A DNA stretch of 17,715 bases from Rhizobacter sp. (GCA_014380155.1 JACMKJ010000284.1:1-17715); one strand, 5' to 3'; positions 7,912-17,186 are shown, numbered from the stretch's first letter. The notes: generated by a model not told the origin, from the letters alone. Numbers and translations: made by a program.

Positions 7912-8676
7912 TCAGATCCCCTCACCCAGGTACGCCACCTGGACCTCGGCGTTGGCGCGAATCGACGCCGGGTCACCGCTCGCCAGCACCCGGCCGTCGA
8001 CCATCACGGTGATGATGTCGGCCACCTTGAACACCGCATCCATGTCGTGTTCGACGAGCAGCAGGGCATGGCTTGCCTTGAGGTCGTGCAACAGCGCCAG
8101 CATGCGCTCGGACTCTTCGGCGCCCATGCCGGCCAGGGGCTCGTCGAGCATCAGCACCTTGGGGTGGGTGGCCAGGCACATGGCGATCTCGAGCTGGCGC
8201 TTCTGGCCGTGCGACAGCGCGCCGGCCGGGCGGTCGATCACGGCGGCGAGGCCCGCCTTCTCGATCGCCTGTTCGGCCGAACTCATGCTCGTGGCACAAC
8301 GGCTTGCGGGCGTCCACCAGTCGAACACACGGGGAAGTCGCGACTGCGCCGCGAGGCGGCAGTTCTCGCGCACGCTGAACGCGCCGAAGATATTGTTGCG
8401 CTGGTAGCTGCGCCCGAGTCCTGCGCGTGCGCGGCGCGGTTGTGTCCAGCGCGTGGCGTCCTGGCCCAGCAGTTCGACGCAGCCACCGCTTACGTCGATC
8501 TCGCCCGACAGCACGTTGACGAGGGTCGACTTGCCCGCCCCGTTGGTGCCGATCACGGCATGCAGCTGCCCCGGGTGAAGGGTGAGCGACACGTCTTCGA
8601 CCGCCTTCACCCCACCAAAATGCCGGCTGATGCGCTCAGCGCGCAACCACGGCGCCGATGCGGCGAAGTCGCTCAT
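7912..8676 (-). CDS. livG: ABC transporter ATP-binding protein, LivG type
   Basis: 254-aa ATPase, partner of LivF. Walker A is GTNGAGKST at 43-51, the Q-loop region YQRNNIFGAFSVREN at 91-105, the signature ALSHGQKRQLEIA at 153-165, Walker B VLMLDEPLAGMG at 174-185 and switch His210 in LLVEHDMDAVF. The start at 8676 (MSDFAASAPW) overlaps the livM stop as ATGA, giving translational coupling. The same frame stays open further upstream, but that part is a shadow of livM. Gene order and co-transcription with bclA suggest the transporter carries benzoate or a similar aromatic acid rather than amino acids. Confidence 0.93.
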   Translation of the reverse strand: MSDFAASAPWLRAERISRHFGGVKAVEDVSLTLHPGQLHAVIGTNGAGKSTLVNVLSGEIDVSGGCVELLGQDATRWTQPRRARAGLGRSYQRNNIFGAFSVRENCRLAAQSRLPRVFDWWTPASRCATSMSSAEQAIEKAGLAAVIDRPAGALSHGQKRQLEIAMCLATHPKVLMLDEPLAGMGAEESERMLALLHDLKASHALLLVEHDMDAVFKVADIITVMVDGRVLASGDPASIRANAEVQVAYLGEGI

Positions 8677-9641
8677 GCATGCTCCTTGCGATCGAGCAGG
8701 CCCACCAGGCCCTTCGGCATGGTGGCCACGCACACGATGATGGTGAGCCCCAGCGGCAACTGCCAGTGTTTGGCGAGGTCGCCGAAGATCGCCTGCGACT
8801 GGAACAGCTCCTGCAGCAGCGTGAACGCCAGCGCACCCAGCATCGCGCCTCGCAGATGGCCCAGGCCGCCGAGGATGATCATGATCAGCAAGGCGCCGCT
8901 CTGGTGCCACGACACCATCTCGGGGTTGACCACGCCGTCCTTGAGCGCCCACAGGAAGCCGGCCAGCCCGGCCAGCATCGCCGACAGCACGAACGCCCCG
9001 AGCTTGTAGGGGTAGGTTGAAAAACCGGCGGCACGCATGCGCTGCTCGTTCGCCTTGATGCCCGCCAGCGCGCGCCCATAGCGGCTGCGCAGCATCACAG
9101 CCAGCAGGCCAAAGGTGCCGACCAGACACGCGAGCGCGAAGAAGTACAGCCCGTGCCCCGCCTCCAGATCAAAGGGCTTCCACCCGAAGAGGCTGGCATC
9201 GGGCTTGACGTAGAGGTAGATGCCGTCGCTGCCGCCGCCGAAGCTGGTGTCGTGGAACACGAAGTAGGCCATCTGCGCAAAAGCCAGCGTGATCATGATG
9301 AAGTAGACCCCTTCGGTGCGCAGCGACAGCGCACCAACGACCAGTGCGAACGCTCCTGCGGCCAGCATCGAGACCGGCAGGACCCACCACAAGGACACCG
9401 CCTCAGCCTGCGGCGTGAGCAACGCGACCGTGTACGCCGAAATACCGAAGAACGCGGCCTGGCCGAAGCAGATCAGGCCGGTCTGCCCCACCAGCAGCTC
9501 AAGGCTCAACGCAAAGATGGCGAGGATCATGACCTTCAACGCCTGGTCGACATAAAAGCTCGACCCGACCATCGGGAACGCAGTCAGCAGCGCAAAGGCA
9601 AGCAGCACGGGGGCCAGCTTCCACCAGAAGTCTCGCGACAT
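8673..9641 (-). CDS. livM: ABC transporter permease, LivM type
   Basis: 322-aa inner-membrane permease from the ATG at 9641 (MSRDFWWKLAPVLLAF). It has many hydrophobic segments and the LivM signature LELLVGQTGLICFGQAAFFGISAY near the N-terminus, then RYGRALAGIKANEQRMRAAG and the late segment IMIILGGLGHLRGAMLGALAF. It should pair with LivH to form the channel. An in-frame GTG at 9698 with AAGGG upstream would add 19 residues and overlap livH by 11 bp. The extra residues are Pro-rich and not membrane-like, so the ATG is preferred, with moderate certainty. The 3' end overlaps livG by 4 bp. Confidence 0.92.
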   Translation of the reverse strand: MSRDFWWKLAPVLLAFALLTAFPMVGSSFYVDQALKVMILAIFALSLELLVGQTGLICFGQAAFFGISAYTVALLTPQAEAVSLWWVLPVSMLAAGAFALVVGALSLRTEGVYFIMITLAFAQMAYFVFHDTSFGGGSDGIYLYVKPDASLFGWKPFDLEAGHGLYFFALACLVGTFGLLAVMLRSRYGRALAGIKANEQRMRAAGFSTYPYKLGAFVLSAMLAGLAGFLWALKDGVVNPEMVSWHQSGALLIMIILGGLGHLRGAMLGALAFTLLQELFQSQAIFGDLAKHWQLPLGLTIIVCVATMPKGLVGLLDRKEHA

Positions 9642-9687
9642 GGCAGGTCTCGGTACGCTGACGGGCTGGGCGGGCACACGAAGCAGA

Positions 9688-10569
9688 TCAACCGGCACGG
9701 AACAGGCCCTTGGGTTTCCAGAGCAGCATCGCCGCCATCAACAGGTACACCAGCATGCCGGCCACTGCGGGCAGCAAGACCTTGCCGAAGGTGTCGATCA
9801 CACCCACCAACAAGGCTGCGATGAAGGCGCCGCGGATCGACCCGATGCCGCCGATCACCACAACCACGAAACAGATGATCAGCACCTGCCCGCCCATGCC
9901 GGGGTAGACCGAGCTGACCGGTGCGGCCACCATCCCCGCCAGAGCAGCGAGTGCCACACCGATGGCAAACACCACGCGGTACAGCAAGCGGATCGGGATG
10001 CCGAGCGCCTGCACCATTTCGCGGTTGGTCGCGCCGGCGCGAATGCGCATGCCGAGCCGGCTGCGCGTCATGACCCACCACATCGCCACCGCCACCAGCA
10101 GGCACACGGCCGAGATGAACAGGCGGTAGACGGGGTACGACATCATGTCGCCCAGCGGCACGCTGCCGCTCAGCCAGTCGGGCACCGCCACGCCGTGCAC
10201 GTCATTGCCGAGAAGGATGCTGCGCAGCTCCTCGAACACGAGGATCAGCGCATAGGTCATCAGCACCTGTTGCAGGTGCTCGCGCTGGTAGAGGTAGCTG
10301 AAGAACACCCACTCGAGCACATAACCGAACGCCACCGCGAGCGGGATGCCCACCAGCAGCGTGGCAAAAAAGCCACCCCCGAACCAGCGATCGACCAGCG
10401 GCGCGAGCGCGTAGGCCATGTAGGCACCGATCATGTAAAAGCTGCCGTGCGCCAGGTTGATCACGCCCATGATCCCGAAGATCAGCGTGAGGCCGCTGGC
10501 TACCAGGAACAGCAGCAGCCCGTACTGGATGCTGTTCAGGCACTGGATGAGAAAGGTGGTCAGGTCCAT
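9688..10569 (-). CDS. livH: ABC transporter permease, LivH type
   Basis: 293-aa inner-membrane permease with about eight hydrophobic segments. The N-terminus (MDLTTFLIQCLNSIQYGLLLFLVASGLTLIFGIMGVINLAHGSFYMIGAY) is the standard LivH pattern. Later come TRSRLGMRIRAGATNREMVQALGI, the cytoplasmic loop contacting the ATPases, and FVVVVIGGIGSIRGAFIAALLVG. The length is typical. The ATG at 10569 has no strong Shine-Dalgarno. Upstream lies the 110-bp gap to the binding-protein gene, filled by three hairpins, which may lower livHMGF expression relative to the binding protein. Confidence 0.93.
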   Translation of the reverse strand: MDLTTFLIQCLNSIQYGLLLFLVASGLTLIFGIMGVINLAHGSFYMIGAYMAYALAPLVDRWFGGGFFATLLVGIPLAVAFGYVLEWVFFSYLYQREHLQQVLMTYALILVFEELRSILLGNDVHGVAVPDWLSGSVPLGDMMSYPVYRLFISAVCLLVAVAMWWVMTRSRLGMRIRAGATNREMVQALGIPIRLLYRVVFAIGVALAALAGMVAAPVSSVYPGMGGQVLIICFVVVVIGGIGSIRGAFIAALLVGVIDTFGKVLLPAVAGMLVYLLMAAMLLWKPKGLFRAG

Positions 10570-10605
10570 GCAAAGCTGGGGTCGTCATCAGCGGGGGCCA
10601 GCGCC

Positions 10606-10663
10606 GGGCCGCTCCCAAGCGGCCCCGCACCCCCTCGGGGGGTGGTCGCGGTCAACCGCGACC
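10606..10663. repeat. Three tandem GC-rich hairpins between the binding-protein gene and livH
   Basis: Three adjacent stem-loops: GGGCCGCT-CCCA-AGCGGCCC (10606-10625, 8-bp stem), CACCCC-TCGG-GGGGTG (10629-10644, 6-bp stem) and GGTCGCGG-TCAA-CCGCGACC (10644-10663, 8-bp stem). They fill most of the 110-bp gap 10570-10679. No T-tract follows on the minus strand, so they are not classical terminators. They look like REP-type intergenic elements, which in operons stabilise the upstream mRNA and reduce expression of downstream genes. Whether the unit is repeated elsewhere in the genome cannot be seen here. Confidence 0.75.
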
Positions 10664-10679
10664 GGGGGTTGTCATTCAC

Positions 10680-11846
10680 TCAGAGTTTGCAGCCACGCGC
10701 CGGGTCGGCCAGTGCCTTGGCGGCCAACCCGATGTTGCGGTTGACCTTGCCTTCGACCTTGCGCAGATAGATGTCTTGAATCGGGTTGTGCGACGTTGAC
10801 ATCGTGAATGCCCCACGCGGGCTGTCGACCTTCGCGGTCTCCATCGCCTTGACCACCACGTCGCGCTTGCTGAAGTCGCCCTTGGCGGCCGCGAGGCCCG
10901 TCGCCAGAAGCTGTGCAGCGTCGTAGCCTTGCACTGCGTAGACGTCAGGTTGCAGCTTGTAGGTCTTGGCGTAGTTGGTGCGGAACACCTTGTCCTTCGG
11001 GTTGCCCAGATCGTCAGCATAGTGAAGCGTGGTGAGCAGCCCGTTGGCCGCCTCGCCCTGCGCTTCCAGCGTGCCGTCGGTCAGGAAGCCCGCGCCGTAG
11101 AGCGGGATGCGGTCCTTGAGGCCAGCGGCTGCGTAGTCCTTGACGAACTTCACGGCACCGCCGCCGGCAAAGAACACATAGACCGCATCGGGCTTCATCG
11201 CGGCGATCTCGGTCAGCAGCGCCTGGAACTCGACGTTCGGAAACGGCACGCTGAGTTCTTTCAGCACCTTGCCGCCCTTCGACTCAAAGCCTTCCTTGAA
11301 GCCCCGCACCGACTCGTCACCGGCGGCGTACTTCCAGGTCAGGGTGACGGCTGTCTTGTGCTTCTGCTTCTCGGCCGCCACCAGGCCCATCGCATAAGCC
11401 GGTTGCCAGTTCGAGAACGAGGTGCGGAAGATGTTCGGCGCGCACATGGGGCCGGTCACGGCGTCGGCACCGGCGTTGGGCACGATCAGCAGGGTGTTGC
11501 TTTCCTTGGCCGCCTTGGCCATGGCCAAGGCCACGCCGGAGTGAACCGTGCCGACGATCACGTCGACGTTGTCTCTCTTGATCAGCTTGTTGACGTTGTC
11601 GGTGGCCTTGGACGGCTCGGACTCGTCGTCGACCTTCACGAACTCGATCTCGCGCCCGCCGATCTTGCCGCCGTTTTCGTCGGCGTAAAGGCGAAAGCCG
11701 TTTTCGATGGCGGTGCCGAGCGCCGCAAACGTGCCGGTGTAGGGCAGCATGAAGCCTACCTTGAGCTTGCCTTGGGTCTGGGCGAATGCCGTACCGGCAC
11801 CGAGGCACAGGGCTGCTGCGGTGGCGATAGAAAGAAAGCGATTCAT
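10680..11846 (-). CDS. Periplasmic substrate-binding protein of HAAT-type ABC transporter (aromatic acid uptake)
   Basis: 388-aa precursor. Residues 1-22 are a signal peptide (MNRF, hydrophobic core, cleavage after AFA before QTQGKLKVGFML) without a lipobox Cys, so the product is a soluble periplasmic protein. The mature part has the type I periplasmic fold: GFMLPYTGTFAALGTAIENGFRLY, VDDESEPSKATDNVNKLI, DVIVGTVHSGVALAMAKAAKE, and a C-terminal half with YAVQGYDAAQLLATGLAAAKGD. It resembles binding proteins found beside benzoate or nitrobenzoate genes rather than LivJ/LivK; that is recollection of the family, not a search. A strong Shine-Dalgarno (GAAGGAGAC, about 8 bp before the ATG at 11846) fits high expression. 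It lies 31 bp downstream of the hydrolase gene in the bclA operon. Confidence 0.9.
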   Translation of the reverse strand: MNRFLSIATAAALCLGAGTAFAQTQGKLKVGFMLPYTGTFAALGTAIENGFRLYADENGGKIGGREIEFVKVDDESEPSKATDNVNKLIKRDNVDVIVGTVHSGVALAMAKAAKESNTLLIVPNAGADAVTGPMCAPNIFRTSFSNWQPAYAMGLVAAEKQKHKTAVTLTWKYAAGDESVRGFKEGFESKGGKVLKELSVPFPNVEFQALLTEIAAMKPDAVYVFFAGGGAVKFVKDYAAAGLKDRIPLYGAGFLTDGTLEAQGEAANGLLTTLHYADDLGNPKDKVFRTNYAKTYKLQPDVYAVQGYDAAQLLATGLAAAKGDFSKRDVVVKAMETAKVDSPRGAFTMSTSHNPIQDIYLRKVEGKVNRNIGLAAKALADPARGCKL

Positions 11847-11877
11847 CGGGGGTCTCCTTCAGTTGAATGTCGGCAGG

Positions 11878-12693
11878 TCAGGTGGTCAAAGCATGCGACA
11901 GAAAGCGTTTTGCGGCAGCGATCACCGCGGCTGGCTGATCGCGGTGGGGTGAATGGCCGCAGGTGGTGAGTTTGAGCAATTCGGTCTGCGGTGCGCGCCG
12001 GGCAATACCCTCGATCTGCTCCATCGTTCCGTAGGGATCGTCATGCCCCTGGATCGCCAGCACCGGGCAGCGGATGGCGGGCAGCATCGATTCGATGGTC
12101 CATGTGGGGAAGCGCGGGTCCAGCCAGATGTCGTTCCAACCCCAGAACGCGGAGTCGACATCGCCGTGGTAGCGCGCCAATTTGTCGCGCAGGTCGGTCG
12201 ACCGGTAGGCCTCGCGGGCCTCGCGGATGCTGACCAGGCCGAACTCTTCGACCAGGATGTGAGGTGCCATGACGATGGCGCCGGCCACCCGTTCGGGAAA
12301 GCTCGCGGCATGGATCAGTGCAATGGAACCGCCGTCGCTGTGGCCGAACAACCAAGGCGGCTCGGCGCGCGAGTCGACGCCCAAGGCTGCCAGCAAGGCC
12401 GGTAGCACTTCCCGCGCTTGGACATGCATGAAGTCCAGGCCCCAGCGCTCGTCGTGCGGGCGCGGCGTGGATCGGCCGTATCCCGGTCGTGAATAGACCA
12501 GCCCGCGCACACCCGCTGCGAAGCACAGCTGCTGCGGGAAACCCTTCCACATCGACAGCGAGCCCAGCCCCTCGTGAAGAAACACGAGCAGTGGCGTGTG
12601 GGCCGTGACACGCGAATCATCGGTGCCAATCCATGCGAACTCGATGTCGCAGGGGCGCCCACCCACCGAGAGGTGAACCAGGCTGCTGCTCAT
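11878..12693 (-). CDS. Alpha/beta-fold hydrolase of the benzoate operon
   Basis: 271-aa cytoplasmic hydrolase with a complete putative triad: Ser119 in the nucleophile elbow GHSDGGS (117-123), Asp218 or Asp219 in IQGHDDPYG, and His247 in CGHSPHRDQP. The oxyanion region is LVFLHEGLGSLSMWKGFP at 36-53, and SRPGYGRS at 68-75 is typical of the superfamily. No signal peptide. The start overlaps the bclA stop (ATGA), so it is made together with the ligase. Hydrolases at this place in box clusters have been called putative lactone hydrolases. A thioesterase or ester-hydrolysing role is equally possible, for example releasing dead-end CoA esters or opening a lactone formed from a box intermediate. 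The exact reaction is not known from sequence. Confidence 0.85.
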   Translation of the reverse strand: MSSSLVHLSVGGRPCDIEFAWIGTDDSRVTAHTPLLVFLHEGLGSLSMWKGFPQQLCFAAGVRGLVYSRPGYGRSTPRPHDERWGLDFMHVQAREVLPALLAALGVDSRAEPPWLFGHSDGGSIALIHAASFPERVAGAIVMAPHILVEEFGLVSIREAREAYRSTDLRDKLARYHGDVDSAFWGWNDIWLDPRFPTWTIESMLPAIRCPVLAIQGHDDPYGTMEQIEGIARRAPQTELLKLTTCGHSPHRDQPAAVIAAAKRFLSHALTT

Positions 12694-14270
12694 GCCCGGC
12701 TCTTCTGCTCCGCGTCGCGCAGGCGAAAGCGCTGGATCTTGCCGGTGGCGGTCTTGGGCAGGTCGGGCACGAACTCGATGACGCGCGGGTACTTGACCGG
12801 TGCGAGCTTCGATTTGACGAAGGCCTTGAGCTCCTCTGCCAGCGCCTCGCTGGCCTTGTCCGCCTGCTTGAGCACGACAAACGCCTTCGCTTTGGTCAGG
12901 CCGTTCTCATCGTTGATGCCGATCACGGCCGCCTCGAGCACGGCGGGGTGCTGCACCAGCGTGGACTCGACCTCGAAGGGCGACACATATTGGCCGCTCA
13001 CCTTGAGCATGTCGTCGCTGCGGCCCGCGTAGACGTAGTAGCCGTCGGCATCGCGGAAGTATTTGTCACCGCTCTTGGTCCAGGCGCCCTGGAAAGTCTC
13101 GCGCGACTTGGCACGGTTGGCCCAATACATCAATGCGGCCGTAGGCCCCTTGATGAAAAGCTCGCCGACCTGTTCTGGGCCGGTGAGGGGCTGGCCGCTT
13201 TCGTCGCGAAGCTCCACCTCGTAGCCCGCCACGGGCTTGCCGGTGGTGCCGTAGCGCACGTCGCCCGGGCGGTTCGAGATGAAGATGTGCAGCATCTCCG
13301 TCGAACCGATGCCGTCGATGATCTGTGCCCCGAAGTGCGCTGTAAACCGCTCTCCGATCTCACGCGGCAGCGCCTCTCCCGCGGATGAGCACATGCGCAA
13401 TGCCACCTGATCGCGTGCCGGCAACGCGGGTGAGGCCAGCATCCCGGCGTAGCCGGTCGGCGCACCGAAATAGACCGTGGCCTGGTGGCCCGTCATCCGC
13501 TTGAAGCAGGCGTCTGGCGTGGGTCGCTCCGCCATCAGCACCACCGTCGCACCCACGGACAACGGGAAGGTGAGTGAATTGCCCAGCCCATAGGCGAAGA
13601 ACAATTTGGCGGCCGAGAAAACGACGTCTGATTCGGTCAGGCCCAGCACCGGCTTGGCATATAGCTCGGCCGTCCAGTACAGACTGGCTTGTGCATGAAC
13701 GGTGCCCTTGGGGCGCCCCGTCGAACCCGACGAATACAACCAGAAGGCTGCGTCGTCAGCGCCGGTGTCGGCGTGCCGGGCCATCGGCGCTTGCGCGGAC
13801 AGCCAGGCTCCAAACTCGAAAGCACCTGCAGGCAAGCTGCCCGTCGGATGGCTGACAACGATGGAGCGCAGCTCGTGCGGTCCCTTTTCCATGGCCGCCT
13901 GTAGTGCCGGCAGGAGCGAACCGGAGACCAGCGCAGCCTGCGCGTGGCTGTTGGCCAGCATGAAGGCGTAGTCATCGGGTGGCAGCAAGGTGTTCACTGC
14001 CACCGGCACTACACCCGCGTAGAGCGCGCCGAGAAAACTCACCGGCCAGTCGTTGCCGTCTTGCATCAGCAGCAGCACTCGCTCTTCGCGATGCAGCCCC
14101 AGGGCCAGGAGCGCTGCAGCACAACGGCGCACTCGCTCGGCCAGCTCGCCGTAGCTCAGGGTGCCGGCATCGTCGATGAAGGCGGGCTTGCTGGCGCGGC
14201 CGGCGTTTTGCGCGATCAGGTGCTGCGCAAAGTTGAAGCGCTCCGGGGGCGCGGCGACGGGGTGGCTCAT
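12690..14270 (-). CDS. bclA: Benzoate-CoA ligase
   Basis: 526-aa adenylate-forming enzyme making benzoyl-CoA from benzoate, ATP and CoA; first step of the box pathway. Motifs: YSSGSTGRPKG at 179-189, KLFFAYGLGNSLTFP at 222-236, FGAPTGYAGM at 268-277, IDGIGSTEMLHIF at 318-330, TKSGD at 398-402, the hinge GRSDDMLKVSGQYVSP at 416-431 and catalytic Lys511 in KTATGKIQRFR. Length and the STEMLHIF signature match benzoate-CoA ligases. The ATG at 14270 has a strong Shine-Dalgarno (GAGGAGAC). It is first in the operon bclA-hydrolase-binding protein-livHMGF and divergent from boxR. A BoxR-type TGCA-N6-TGCA motif lies about 52-65 bp before the start codon. Confidence 0.93.
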   Translation of the reverse strand: MSHPVAAPPERFNFAQHLIAQNAGRASKPAFIDDAGTLSYGELAERVRRCAAALLALGLHREERVLLLMQDGNDWPVSFLGALYAGVVPVAVNTLLPPDDYAFMLANSHAQAALVSGSLLPALQAAMEKGPHELRSIVVSHPTGSLPAGAFEFGAWLSAQAPMARHADTGADDAAFWLYSSGSTGRPKGTVHAQASLYWTAELYAKPVLGLTESDVVFSAAKLFFAYGLGNSLTFPLSVGATVVLMAERPTPDACFKRMTGHQATVYFGAPTGYAGMLASPALPARDQVALRMCSSAGEALPREIGERFTAHFGAQIIDGIGSTEMLHIFISNRPGDVRYGTTGKPVAGYEVELRDESGQPLTGPEQVGELFIKGPTAALMYWANRAKSRETFQGAWTKSGDKYFRDADGYYVYAGRSDDMLKVSGQYVSPFEVESTLVQHPAVLEAAVIGINDENGLTKAKAFVVLKQADKASEALAEELKAFVKSKLAPVKYPRVIEFVPDLPKTATGKIQRFRLRDAEQKSRA

Positions 14271-14321
14271 CGTTGTCTCCTCAACAGGCTCAGGCCGGGA
14301 GCCCGCCCAGCTTGGGGTTGA

Positions 14322-14341
14322 TGCAGATCAGTGCATGTCAA
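14322..14341 (-). promoter_or_regulatory. bclA promoter region with BoxR-type operator
   Basis: Exact TGCA-N6-TGCA at 14322-14335, with outer symmetry ATGCA/TGCAT (14321-14336). On the minus strand the motif reads TGCACTGATCTGCA. Its positions 6-11, TGATCT, match the -10 register of the boxC and boxR promoters, with TTCAAC 17 bp upstream (14353-14348) as a poor -35. A perfect TTGACA (14341-14336) abuts the motif but has no good -10 at 17 bp. BoxR binding is inferred from the published TGCA half-site arrangement of BoxR/BzdR. Confidence 0.6.
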
Positions 14342-14385
14342 GAACATGTTGAATAATTCTGTTCAGTGCATGAAACTTACTGCGC

Positions 14386-14415
14386 ATGACCGCCGTGGTC
14401 AAGCACTATAGTGCA
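14386..14415 (+). promoter_or_regulatory. boxR promoter with degenerate BoxR-type site
   Basis: TATAGT (14407-14412, 5 of 6 to the -10 consensus) lies within AGCA-N6-TGCA (14402-14415), one base from the full motif, and within the perfect palindrome GCACTATAGTGC (14403-14414). ATGACC (14386-14391), 15 bp upstream, is a possible weak -35. The start would be near 14419, giving a leader of about 20 nt before the boxR ATG. This suggests autoregulation, weaker than at boxC because the site is imperfect. Confidence 0.55.
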
Positions 14416-14438
14416 TATGCTCGGGAAAACACCCAACC

Positions 14439-15353
14439 ATGAAGATCGATGACGCACAGGCGCCCCAGAGCGCCGCGGCGGAGCCAGAAGCAGCCCGGGA
14501 GCCGTTTTTGGTGGCGCTGGGAGAACGGGTGCGCTCGCTGCGCGCCCGCAAAGGGATGACCCGAAAAGCCTTCGCTGTGGCGTCCGACGTGTCAGAGCGG
14601 CACCTGGCCAACCTGGAACTCGGGGTCGGCAACCCTTCGGTGCTGGTGCTGCGACAGATCGCCCAGGCCTTGGGCTCCCCGATGGCCGAGTTGCTGGGCG
14701 ACGAGACTGCATCGTCGCCCGAGTGGCTGCTGATCCGCGACCTGCTGCGCGGCCGATCCGACGACGAGCTTCGCCGTGGCCGCCTGGCACTGGCCGAGCA
14801 GTATGGCGAGGCCAGCCGCCCTGGCGCCCGCACACAGCGCATTGCCTTGATCGGCTTGCGCGGCGCAGGCAAATCCACACTCGGCCAGATGTTGGCAGAC
14901 AGCCTCGACGTGCCCTTCGTCGAGCTGAACCGCGAGTTGGAGCGTGTCGCCGGTTGCAGCATTTCCGAGGTCCACAACCTCCTCGGGCAAGCGGCCTACC
15001 GCCGCTACGAGCGCCGCGCGCTGGAAGAAACGATTCAGCTCTACCCCGACGCGGTGATTGCCACGCCCGGCGGCATCGTCTCCGACCCGGCCACCTTCAA
15101 CCTGTTGCTCTCGCACTGCTACACGGTGTGGCTCAAGGCTTCGCCAGAAGAGCACATGCAACGGGTCATGGCGCAGGGCGATCTGCGCCCGATGGCCGGC
15201 AGCTCCGAGGCCATGGAAGACCTGCGCCGCATCCTGTCCGGCCGCTCGGCCTTCTACGGCCGCGCCGATCTCAGCTTCGACACGGGCGGCAAGCCTGCGA
15301 GCGAGAGCTTTGCCCAGCTGCGCGAGGCGATCAGCGCCTCGTTGGGGCGCTGA
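14439..15353 (+). CDS. boxR: BoxR, benzoyl-CoA-responsive regulator (XRE helix-turn-helix fused to shikimate-kinase-like domain)
   Basis: 304-aa two-domain regulator. Residues 23-87 are an XRE/Cro-type helix-turn-helix (LGERVRSLRARKGMTRKAFAVASDVSERHLANLELGVGNPSVLVLRQIAQAL). A linker of about 40 residues follows. Then comes a shikimate-kinase-like domain from 133, with P-loop GLRGAGKS at 139-146, CSISEVHNLLGQAAYRRYERRAL at 173-195 and ATPGGIVSD at 208-216. In Azoarcus relatives BoxR and its anaerobic paralogue BzdR repress the benzoate genes and release DNA on binding benzoyl-CoA. The shikimate-binding D-x-D is replaced by LNR (VELNRELE), and the usual GGG is PGG, consistent with a sensor rather than an enzyme. 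The Shine-Dalgarno is poor (GGGA about 12 bp away), fitting low expression. It is divergent from bclA, with boxC 159 bp downstream. Confidence 0.93.
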   Translation: MKIDDAQAPQSAAAEPEAAREPFLVALGERVRSLRARKGMTRKAFAVASDVSERHLANLELGVGNPSVLVLRQIAQALGSPMAELLGDETASSPEWLLIRDLLRGRSDDELRRGRLALAEQYGEASRPGARTQRIALIGLRGAGKSTLGQMLADSLDVPFVELNRELERVAGCSISEVHNLLGQAAYRRYERRALEETIQLYPDAVIATPGGIVSDPATFNLLLSHCYTVWLKASPEEHMQRVMAQGDLRPMAGSSEAMEDLRRILSGRSAFYGRADLSFDTGGKPASESFAQLREAISASLGR

Positions 15354-15422
15354 GGGAGCACCCCAATTTCCGGCGCCACCCGACGCCTGGCAAAAGACAT
15401 GCAGCGCAGTGCGTGTTTGTAC

Positions 15423-15482
15423 TTGACGGCCTGAAAGCATGCACTAAGATGCAGTCATCGAGAAAATGTGCATCATCTTGCA
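15423..15482 (+). promoter_or_regulatory. boxC(B) promoter with two exact BoxR-type operators
   Basis: TTGACG (15423-15428), 16 bp, then TAAGAT (15445-15450, 4 of 6 to the -10 consensus). The -10 lies inside TGCA-CTAAGA-TGCA (15440-15453). A second exact copy, TGCA-TCATCT-TGCA (15469-15482), lies about 12-25 bp past the predicted start. A degenerate copy TGCA-N6-TGCG is at 15400-15413, upstream of the -35. Repressor on these sites would occlude the -10 and early transcript. The leader of about 56 nt ends in AAGGAGAC (15501-15508) before the boxC ATG. Confidence 0.75.
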
Positions 15483-15512
15483 TGTTTTGCTCAGCCCGCC
15501 AAGGAGACAGCG

Positions 15513-17186
<1,674 letters not shown>

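Noticed and set aside
8677..9129. N-terminal extension of livG
   Set aside because: This part reads the livM gene out of frame. The ATG at 8676 begins a normal LivG and overlaps the livM stop as ATGA.
10606..10663. Rho-independent terminator after the binding-protein gene
   Set aside because: The stems are strong, but no T-run follows on the transcribed strand, and livHMGF continue as the same transporter with no promoter I could find in the gap.
14439..15353. Real shikimate kinase, or BzdR of the anaerobic benzoate pathway
   Set aside because: The N-terminal helix-turn-helix and altered substrate residues argue against an enzyme. The neighbours are boxC and boxB, not benzoyl-CoA reductase subunits.
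15468..15512. Upstream in-frame start of boxC (15468)
   Set aside because: It would start inside the second TGCA-N6-TGCA site and skip the strong AAGGAGAC before the ATG at 15513.
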